The translations under genes were made by a program, and so were the position numbers. A DNA stretch of 10,792 nucleotides, taken from assembly GCA_026418315.1 (NCBI GenBank), contig JAOABO010000037.1:2551-13342 (forward strand), given 5' to 3'. Below the pieces are notes generated by a model. That model saw nothing but the letters and a program-made list of their open reading frames with translations, was not told the DNA's origin and ran no database searches. This DNA comes from Bacteroidia bacterium (GTDB lineage Bacteria > Bacteroidota > Bacteroidia > B-17B0 > Aurantibacillaceae). The stretch's first letter is position 1, and every line of letters starts with the position of its first letter. This document shows positions 1-6,008 of this stretch, piece after piece.

Positions 1-2255
1 ATGTGCCATCCTTCATCATAAGGTATTGATAAATATAAAATTTTATTTTCTGATACTTCAATGGTGCCCTTTATATGATTATTGCTGAATTTGTTTAATA
101 CGAGATGATGATGAGATAGAGAGTCCACGAATTTCTCAAGCATATTAAATGTAAAATTATCTGCAATGATAGTGTCTTTTAAATGGTATTCTTTGACTTG
201 ATTATGATATTTGAAAAAGGTAGTGTCATCTAATACAGCTGTTTGAAAAGTAATTATTTCTTTTCTTGCAGGATGTGTTTTTTCAAAGTCCGATAACTTC
301 ATTACTTTATTGTAAGTATATCCAAAAGGGAGAGCATATTTGTGTTTTAATATTTTCACATCGCCTTGCATAGAAAGTGAGTCAAACATAAGCTTCCATT
401 GTGATGGAATAGGCGCTTTTATTAAGACATATTTTACCTGATTTTGAGATTGCAACAAAGGTCGTCCTACTAATCCGGGAAGCCATCTGGCTTCATATTC
501 ATTGTTCTTACTGATTATATTCATTGTTTTCAGATAACGAACATAATTCAGCTGAGCAAAAGAATTATAATTTGGGGTTGTACAATAACCTTGTATTTTG
601 TTGTCATTTAAACTGCCATGAATAGCCCCGGAAGAATAATATCCTGCTTTATCTATTCTGTAAAACAAATCTTTTTCTTGTTGTTTTATCCAATTCACTG
701 CTTCAATCGTATAATCATTGTAACTTACTTTTTCATTTAGTTCTTTTACATACATCACATCTCGCCTTGTTACTGATAAACGATTTAACCATACTAACTC
801 AACACACAAGCCAACAGAGATGAAAAGTACAACCCATTGCTGTTTTGTTATTTCTAAAAGTAAAAGTAAACCAACATATAAAATTAAAAAGAAATACACA
901 GCCGTTAATACAGAAGAATCAACCTGTGGAACACCACCCGCCATATTTCGTGTATCTTTGAAATAGTTGTAATTTAATAACAACAACAAAAGGATAAAAC
1001 TTAAAATTAAACTAAAAATATTCACTTTTCCTTTTTTCATTATCCTATCCAATGCAATACATGCATGTAATACAAAAATAATAACAAAAAACATAGAGTA
1101 GCCCCTGTAATAATCGCCGGTAAAAGCCCAAACCAATGTTCTGAAATAAGGGAAAATTAAAGTAAAAAACCAAAGCGCAATAAAAGACAGAAAAACTTTT
1201 TTTTCGTGTTTTTCAAAATACCAAAAACTCATTGGCAAAAGCACAAGTGATAGAATAGAAGAGTATGAAACAGGAGCTTCTAAAAAATTGAACCAACCGC
1301 TAAATTGATTACCACTGCCCATCAAATCGCTGGAAAATTGTCGCATTACAAAAGTTCCGAATTGTAACTTGTCTATTAACTTAAACATTGGCTGAGAAGA
1401 ATAATATGATACAGGAGAGTTTTCAGCAGAGCCCCGCGGACTATTGAACAGTTGATTTAATGTTTCAAGAAAAAAAGGACCTGTTATTAAAATACCTACT
1501 ATACCAAATAAAACCAATTGAATAAAAACAGGTTTTAATTTTTGCCAGTCAAAATTTTTATCTAACCATAAGCGAAAAACAACATAGGTAAGAAAAAAAA
1601 TTCCAAATAAATATAAATCAAAAGGCATGGAAATACTTATCCCGGCTATGCTCAATAAAAACCACCAGCCGTTTTTTTGCTGATAAATTTTTTCAAAACC
1701 ATACAGCATCAGAGCCATCATTAATCCTTCGTAAGTAAACAAATACCAACAAGCGCCAATAATCATAAAACCGGAGTAGGCAAACATTAGTCCGCCAATA
1801 GTAGAACTTAATGGACTAATGTTCCACATTCTTAAGAAAAAGTAAAACGTCCATCCTGCTAAAATTATTTTCAAAACTTCAATGTAAATAAAAATTCTTG
1901 GAATACTATCTGGTCCAATGATATAAGCAATCATTTCAAAAGGATCTCTTAACCAACCAGAAAAAATATTTTGCCCCATTCCTTCCTGAAAAGACCATTT
2001 GGGAATACCTTCTGTATGAAAATATTTTGCATAGAGGTAATGATAAGGCCAAACGCCATTCAATGTGTCACTGCCAATATCCTTAAACAAAAATAACTTT
2101 TCTTGAAGCAAAAAATCATTAAAAATGAAAAACGATACGAGAGCAAGAATGAATAAACTTATCCAGTCCCAGTACTTGTCTAAATCCTTTATCAATGCTG
2201 GATAAAAATTGACACTTTGTATGGGGCCGGGTGCTGCGGCATTTTTATTTTTCAT
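1..2255 (-). CDS. YfhO-family polytopic membrane protein, putative GT-C-type sugar transferase (partial, C-terminus missing)
   Basis: Reading the minus strand from the ATG at 2255-2253 gives an uninterrupted frame of 751 codons to the window edge, so the C-terminus is missing. After a short cytoplasmic-looking start comes one hydrophobic helix (about residues 30-48), then a loop with KDIGSD and a WPYHYLYAKYF segment. This resembles the acidic first external loop of GT-C-fold transferases. Many further hydrophobic segments run to about residue 485 and are followed by a soluble, probably extracytoplasmic domain. Near the edge (about 741-751) it reads YLSIPYDEGWH, a hallmark of the YfhO C-terminal domain. 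Bacillus YfhO works with a family 2 glycosyltransferase to modify cell-wall polymers; a glycan-modifying role here is inferred. It diverges from the enoyl-CoA hydratase gene. A weak -7-like AATATTTG lies at 2294-2287 on this strand. The family call is fairly sure; the substrate is unknown. Confidence 0.83.
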   Translation of the reverse strand, partial: MKNKNAAAPGPIQSVNFYPALIKDLDKYWDWISLFILALVSFFIFNDFLLQEKLFLFKDIGSDTLNGVWPYHYLYAKYFHTEGIPKWSFQEGMGQNIFSGWLRDPFEMIAYIIGPDSIPRIFIYIEVLKIILAGWTFYFFLRMWNISPLSSTIGGLMFAYSGFMIIGACWYLFTYEGLMMALMLYGFEKIYQQKNGWWFLLSIAGISISMPFDLYLFGIFFLTYVVFRLWLDKNFDWQKLKPVFIQLVLFGIVGILITGPFFLETLNQLFNSPRGSAENSPVSYYSSQPMFKLIDKLQFGTFVMRQFSSDLMGSGNQFSGWFNFLEAPVSYSSILSLVLLPMSFWYFEKHEKKVFLSFIALWFFTLIFPYFRTLVWAFTGDYYRGYSMFFVIIFVLHACIALDRIMKKGKVNIFSLILSFILLLLLLNYNYFKDTRNMAGGVPQVDSSVLTAVYFFLILYVGLLLLLEITKQQWVVLFISVGLCVELVWLNRLSVTRRDVMYVKELNEKVSYNDYTIEAVNWIKQQEKDLFYRIDKAGYYSSGAIHGSLNDNKIQGYCTTPNYNSFAQLNYVRYLKTMNIISKNNEYEARWLPGLVGRPLLQSQNQVKYVLIKAPIPSQWKLMFDSLSMQGDVKILKHKYALPFGYTYNKVMKLSDFEKTHPARKEIITFQTAVLDDTTFFKYHNQVKEYHLKDTIIADNFTFNMLEKFVDSLSHHHLVLNKFSNNHIKGTIEVSENKILYLSIPYDEGWH

Positions 2256-2302
2256 AAATAAAATACAATTAAAATATTACAATTTGCAAATATTCATAAA
2301 TT

Positions 2303-2335
2303 TTTGCTCTGTTTAAAAATTTTTACTCAAATTTG
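2303..2335 (+). promoter_or_regulatory. Candidate Bacteroidetes-type promoter of the enoyl-CoA hydratase gene
   Basis: A TTTG at 2303-2306 (-33 box) is followed after 21 bases by CAAATTTG at 2328-2335. The second box differs from the TAnnTTTG consensus only in its first base. Transcription would start around 2340-2343, leaving a leader of about ten bases before the ATG at 2351. The box covers the alternative TTG start at 2333, which argues against that start. Confidence 0.4.
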
Positions 2336-2350
2336 CCCGAAAATAAAACT

Positions 2351-3142
2351 ATGATTGCTACAAGTCCCTTTATTCTTACTGAATTGACAGAGTCCAATAT
2401 ATTGTTGATTACAATTAACAGACCCGATAAATTGAATGCATTAAATAGAAAAACTATTGATGATTTACACGAAGTATTGGTAGAAGCAGAACAAAACAAA
2501 GAAGTGCGAGTGGTTATTATTAAAGGAGCTGGTGATAAAGCATTTGTAGCAGGAGCAGATATTGCTGAATTTGCTAATTATTCAGTAGAAGAAGGCAAAC
2601 AAATGAGTTCGCAGGGACACTTTAAGATATTTAATTTTCTGGAAAATTTCTCTAAACCAACTATAGCAGCTATCAATGGATTTGCATTGGGTGGTGGCTT
2701 AGAGCTGGCTCTTGCTTGTCACATCAGAGTAGCAACAGACGCCTCAAAATTAGGGTTTCCTGAAGTAGGGCTTGGTGTTATTCCCGGCTACGGTGGAACA
2801 CAAAGATTAGCACACATGGTGGGGAAAGGTAAAGCATTTGAAATGATTTTAACAGGAGAGATGATTAATGCACAAGAGGCTTACAAATGGGGATTAGTCA
2901 ATTACGTGGTGTCCAAAGAAGAACTAATGCCTAAATGTATTGAAATTAGTAAAAAAATATCTACAAAGTCGCCTACCGCTATTGCTGCAGCTATTAGATC
3001 AATTAATGCAGGATATAACTCTCAGTTAAATGGATATGAAGTGGAAATTGAAGAGTTTGGTAAATCCTTTGGTACAGAAGATTTCAAAGAAGGCGTGAGT
3101 GCGTTTTTAGAAAAAAGAAAACCCAATTTTCAAGGAAATTAA
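2351..3142 (+). CDS. Enoyl-CoA hydratase (crotonase family)
   Basis: A 263-residue protein, the normal length for a crotonase. It probably hydrates trans-2-enoyl-CoA to 3-hydroxyacyl-CoA in fatty-acid beta-oxidation or a related acyl-CoA pathway in the cytoplasm. The signature is intact: the oxyanion-hole segment AGAD (about residues 67-70), GFALGGGLELAL (about 111-122), and FPEVGLGVIPGYGGTQRL (about 136-153). Both catalytic glutamates of true hydratases are present, E118 in GGGLE and E138 in FPE. This favours hydratase over isomerase or dehalogenase relatives, although chain-length preference cannot be read. A TTG at 2333 would add six residues, but it lies inside the likely -7 promoter box, so the ATG at 2351 is preferred. 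The gene stands alone from other acyl-CoA genes. The next gene starts 86 bases downstream on the same strand and may be co-transcribed. Confidence 0.93.
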   Translation: MIATSPFILTELTESNILLITINRPDKLNALNRKTIDDLHEVLVEAEQNKEVRVVIIKGAGDKAFVAGADIAEFANYSVEEGKQMSSQGHFKIFNFLENFSKPTIAAINGFALGGGLELALACHIRVATDASKLGFPEVGLGVIPGYGGTQRLAHMVGKGKAFEMILTGEMINAQEAYKWGLVNYVVSKEELMPKCIEISKKISTKSPTAIAAAIRSINAGYNSQLNGYEVEIEEFGKSFGTEDFKEGVSAFLEKRKPNFQGN

Positions 3143-3228
3143 TAGGTTCTTGAATAAGAGAATTTTTAGGTCTTAACAAGGTTTCATCGTATTTTTTTTC
3201 TGAACTTTGTAAAAATTTATTCCGATTA

Positions 3229-4101
3229 ATGTTCAGAAAGTTTTTACAGGAATGGTATGTCTTAAATAAGACACAAAGACGAGGGGCTTTATTCTCGTTA
3301 ATCTTACTATTCATTGTATTCATATTGAAACTCTTTTACACACCACCTGTTGATAGAGATGTTATTCATTTTGCTAATATTATTTTAACCAATACGGCCG
3401 ATTCGTTTAATGAAAAGAAAAGTTTTAAGCATGATAGTTTGTTTTTCTTTGATCCTAATGTGGTGAGTGAAACAGATATGAAACTATTAGGGTTATCAGA
3501 TAAAACTATTCGCCAAATCAGTAATTATAGAAAAGCAGGTGGAAAATTCTATTCTAAAGAATCACTAAAAAAAATATACAGTATCAATGATTCAATATAT
3601 CAAAAATTAGAGCCCTACATTTTAATTCCATCTGTTTCTCAATCAACTACTTCATTAAAATATTCTACAAGCTTTCAATCTAAAAATAATTCACCCCGCT
3701 TCCTGAAAGCCATTGAATTGAATGCAGCAGATAGTACAGAATTGGAAAAATTAAACGGTATTGGAAAAGTTTTATCTGTAAGGATATTTAAATACAGAAA
3801 CAGATTAGGAGGATTTTATAGTATAGAACAATTGAAGGAAGTGTATGGCATTAAAGATTCCTTGTTTAATATCATTACGCAAAAAAACAAAATATCAATT
3901 GACACCACTCTTATCAGAAAAATACACATTAAAACAGCTGACTTTAAAGAAATGATTCGCCATCCTTATTTTACAAAAGATTTTATACAAAAAATTTTGC
4001 AGGCAAGAAAAAAAGGTGAAAACATTACGAAAGAAAAAATTCAAAGTTGGTTAAGTGAGGGTGTATATGAAAAAGTTATTAATTACACAGCATTGGATTA
4101 A
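3229..4101 (+). CDS. Membrane-anchored helix-hairpin-helix protein (ComEA-like, three repeats)
   Basis: A 290-residue protein. The basic N-terminus (residues 1-19, with K12 TQRR) precedes one hydrophobic helix at about 20-37. The rest therefore probably lies in the periplasm. Three related helix-hairpin-helix units follow. The first (about 74-132) has LLGLSDKTIRQISNYRKAGG then FYSKESLKKIY. The second (about 162-218) is canonical, with IELNAADSTELEKLNGIGK and FKYRNRLGGFYSIEQLKEVYGI. The third (about 231-288) starts IHIKTADFKEMIRHPYF and is degenerate, lacking a clear GIG hairpin. Such units bind DNA backbone non-specifically, and ComEA uses them to pull transforming DNA across the envelope. 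This type of protein is widespread in Bacteroidota, mostly uncharacterised, so a DNA-uptake role is inference only. Only a weak -7-like GAACTTTG (3202-3209) with no -33 partner lies upstream; read-through from the preceding gene is possible. It ends 33 bases before the converging glycosyltransferase gene. Confidence 0.85.
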   Translation: MFRKFLQEWYVLNKTQRRGALFSLILLFIVFILKLFYTPPVDRDVIHFANIILTNTADSFNEKKSFKHDSLFFFDPNVVSETDMKLLGLSDKTIRQISNYRKAGGKFYSKESLKKIYSINDSIYQKLEPYILIPSVSQSTTSLKYSTSFQSKNNSPRFLKAIELNAADSTELEKLNGIGKVLSVRIFKYRNRLGGFYSIEQLKEVYGIKDSLFNIITQKNKISIDTTLIRKIHIKTADFKEMIRHPYFTKDFIQKILQARKKGENITKEKIQSWLSEGVYEKVINYTALD

Positions 4102-4134
4102 AATACCTCATCAGAAAATAAGGTGGGTAATAAA

Positions 4135-4911
4135 TTAAGAGTTCGATTTTTTTTGAAGATACAATAATTTTTTGTATTTCAGATACGTGGCATACGCTGA
4201 AATTTTGGCTATTTGCCAACCTGCCCATCCATCCAACAAACCAAGATGCAATATGTAATGGTCAATAAATTTTGCAATAGGGTTAATAAGCAAATTCCAC
4301 CAATATGCATTTATTTTTTTTTCAAAATACGCTTTTGAAGCAATATCGGTAAAATATTCTACTTGCTTATAATGATCTTCTAAGGTGTAATAACTATAGT
4401 GCAAAATATTTCCTTTTAAATATCCGGTTACTTTATCTCCTTCGTACATTTCAAATTTGTCGTGTGGGTTAATCCCTCTCCATTCGCCTTTGTGGCGGTT
4501 CCATAATCTTAATTTTTTATCAGGATACCAATTGGAATGCTTTACCCAATGCCCACAATAGTTAGTCAAACGATTCATATAATAACCGTCTTTAGTCCAA
4601 TTACCTTTCAGTTTGGCAATATTGTTTTTCAGTGTGTCGTCTAATGCTTCATCTGCGTCTAAACTTAAAACCCAATCATAATTGGCGAAACTCTTAGCTC
4701 TGTTTTTTTGCTGAATGTGTCCGTCAAAAGGATGGGTTAAGAATTTTACCTTAGAAAATGATGTGGCAATTTCTTTAGTTTTATCTGTACTGCCAGAATC
4801 CAAAACAATAATTTCATCGGCTATCTCATGGATGCTGTTGAGGCAACGTGCAATATTTTTTTCTTCATTCAAGGTGATAATGACTACAGATAGTTTATCA
4901 GTCAAAGACAT
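4135..4911 (-). CDS. Family 2 glycosyltransferase, LPS-core (WaaE/KdtX) type
   Basis: A 258-residue GT-A-fold glycosyltransferase acting at the inner face of the cytoplasmic membrane. The N-terminus LSVVIITLNEEKNIARCL (7-24) is the nucleotide-sugar-binding start typical of GT2. VLDSGSTDKT (36-45) follows, then the metal-binding DADE (85-88). WYPDKKLRLW (128-137) is characteristic of the WaaE/KdtX-like subgroup that adds a sugar to lipopolysaccharide core. The C-terminus (about 200-245, NLLINPIAKFIDHYILHLG and LLDGWAGWQIAK) is amphipathic to hydrophobic and probably attaches to the membrane. Donor and acceptor cannot be read from sequence. It is the last gene of the minus-strand cluster: its ATG shares its A with the TGA of the preceding deaminase gene (TGATG), so the two are probably translationally coupled. 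No strong terminator was seen in the 33-base convergent gap. Confidence 0.9.
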   Translation of the reverse strand: MSLTDKLSVVIITLNEEKNIARCLNSIHEIADEIIVLDSGSTDKTKEIATSFSKVKFLTHPFDGHIQQKNRAKSFANYDWVLSLDADEALDDTLKNNIAKLKGNWTKDGYYMNRLTNYCGHWVKHSNWYPDKKLRLWNRHKGEWRGINPHDKFEMYEGDKVTGYLKGNILHYSYYTLEDHYKQVEYFTDIASKAYFEKKINAYWWNLLINPIAKFIDHYILHLGLLDGWAGWQIAKISAYATYLKYKKLLYLQKKSNS

Positions 4912-5387
4912 CAGTATTGAATTTTATCTTCTTTCAATTTCCATTTTTCAAAAGCAACCAATGCTTTTTCTCTCATTATTTGATATGTTTTAAGCATACG
5001 AAGGTGGTAAGGTTTTTCTATTTCTTTGTATATAAAATCATCTGAAAAACCGATAGCATCTGCGTCTTTTTTAGTGTTAGCAAAATACATTTCTGAAATT
5101 CTTGCCCAATAAATGGCGCCAAGACACATAGGGCAGGGCTCACAGGAAGTATATATAACACATCCGCTTAAATCAAAAGTATTTAGTTTTTTACATGCTT
5201 CGCGTATAGCCATTACTTCGGCATGCATGGTGGGGTCATTTAAATGGGTAACCTGATTATATCCTTCGGCAATCAGTTGATTGTCTTTTACTATCACGGC
5301 ACCAAAAGGACCTCCACCATTATCTACATTTTTGATAGATAGTTCAATGGCTTTTTGCATCCAGTATTCGTGAATATGCGCACTCAT
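4911..5387 (-). CDS. guaD: Guanine deaminase (cytidine-deaminase-fold nucleoside deaminase, GuaD type)
   Basis: A 158-residue zinc-dependent deaminase, close in length to Bacillus GuaD. It would convert guanine to xanthine and ammonia (EC 3.5.4.3) in purine salvage or catabolism, in the cytoplasm. The zinc site is complete: H55 and catalytic E57 in MHAEV, and C82 and C85 in TSCEPCPMCLGAIYWAR. GGPFGAVIVKD (25-35) and N44 contribute the base pocket. The C-terminal half, with GFSDDFIYKEIEKP (113-126) and the final Tyr, matches GuaD rather than the tRNA-adenosine deaminase TadA, CMP deaminase or cytosine deaminase. It lies seven bases after the 76-residue unknown and overlaps the glycosyltransferase gene by one base. 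No other purine genes are visible, so its place in an envelope operon is unexplained. Other purine or pterin bases cannot be excluded as substrates. Confidence 0.88.
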   Translation of the reverse strand: MSAHIHEYWMQKAIELSIKNVDNGGGPFGAVIVKDNQLIAEGYNQVTHLNDPTMHAEVMAIREACKKLNTFDLSGCVIYTSCEPCPMCLGAIYWARISEMYFANTKKDADAIGFSDDFIYKEIEKPYHLRMLKTYQIMREKALVAFEKWKLKEDKIQY

Positions 5388-5394
5388 AGGTTTC

Positions 5395-5625
5395 TTATTC
5401 TATGATGATTTTATTATTCTCATCTATGTAATAATAATCACTCTCGCAATAAATGCTCCACTTTTGTTCACCTGAAGGTAGGGTGTGAGTAATGGTTTTT
5501 ACTTCTTTATTTTTAATCAATACATCAGAAAATAAATGTTCCTCGTCATTAATAAGTACGCGCCAATACAGATTATTTGTTTCTTGATAATGAGTGTTGA
5601 ATCTTATTTTGAAATGATATTTCAT
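5395..5625 (-). CDS. Small conserved-looking hypothetical protein (76 residues)
   Basis: I cannot assign a function. The 76-residue product is rich in beta-forming and aromatic residues (NLYWRVLIN at 17-25, KWSIYCESDYYYID near 55-68). It has no signal peptide, membrane helix or metal motif and a single Cys near residue 60, and looks like a small all-beta cytoplasmic domain. The gene is credible because it fills the space between two genes on the same strand with gaps of 18 and 7 bases. It also starts with ATG after an AT-rich leader typical of this operon, and its residue composition looks like a folded protein. I have the impression that similar small proteins (LYWRVLINxEEHL) occur in other Bacteroidota, but this was not checked. 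Confidence 0.72.
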   Translation of the reverse strand: MKYHFKIRFNTHYQETNNLYWRVLINDEEHLFSDVLIKNKEVKTITHTLPSGEQKWSIYCESDYYYIDENNKIIIE

Positions 5626-5643
5626 GTGTGATTATTATAAGTT

Positions 5644-5997
5644 TTACCATTCTATTCGTTCTACCATCAAAACGGCATGATGCGGTATAATATAGAATTT
5701 TTTGTCGTCATAAAATATTTCAATGGCAGAGTTAATCAAAAATATAGCTAGATCGCCGACTTTAACTTGCAGCGGAATATATTTGATTTGTTCTTTAGGT
5801 TCCTTCCATGGTTCGTCAGCTTCAACAGGGAATGGAATGGGATAACCAGGACCTACTTTAATCACATACCCCTTTTGCACTTTGTCCTTTTCTTGTACAG
5901 TAGGGGGCAAATACAATCCACTGCTCGTTTTTTCTGATGGAGCAATAGGGTCTATAAGAATTTTGTCTCCAATGATGTGAATATTTTCCAGGTTCAT
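5644..5997 (-). CDS. Divergent GroES-family co-chaperonin-like protein
   Basis: A 117-residue protein, longer than ordinary GroES (about 95). GroES-like elements appear in order. GDKILIDPIAPSEKTSSGLYLPP (in 10-32) matches the first strand and mobile loop, with LYL where GroES has the GroEL-binding IVL. KGYVIKVGPG (42-51) and VKVGDLAIF (78-86) match the core barrel, and FYIIPHHAVLMV (101-112) the last strand. The extra length is an insertion rich in Pro and Glu at about 52-76, where GroES carries the roof hairpin. Classical groES sits directly before groEL, but there is no groEL here: the upstream gene is bamA (gap 11 bases) and the downstream one the 76-residue unknown. It is probably a paralogue alongside a normal groES elsewhere; whether it caps a chaperonin ring is unknown. 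The leader is A-rich, without a Shine-Dalgarno site. Confidence 0.82.
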   Translation of the reverse strand: MNLENIHIIGDKILIDPIAPSEKTSSGLYLPPTVQEKDKVQKGYVIKVGPGYPIPFPVEADEPWKEPKEQIKYIPLQVKVGDLAIFLINSAIEIFYDDKKFYIIPHHAVLMVERIEW

Positions 5998-6008
5998 TTT
6001 TTTGTTTT

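Noticed and set aside
3147..3167. Possible terminator: a five-pair hairpin (one G-T) followed by five T after the hydratase gene
   Set aside because: The stem has only one G-C pair and is too weak to distinguish from AT-rich chance.
3084..3323. Minus-strand open frame of 79 codons across the hydratase end and the helix-hairpin-helix gene start
   Set aside because: Antisense to two well-supported genes, low-complexity Lys/Asn-rich product, no recognisable domain.
4105..4124. Inverted ACCT/AGGT pair in the convergent gap, considered as a bidirectional terminator
   Set aside because: Only four base pairs with a 12-base loop and no T-run.
4715..4993. Plus-strand open frame of 92 codons
   Set aside because: Antisense to the glycosyltransferase and deaminase genes, whose catalytic motifs lie in the opposite frames.
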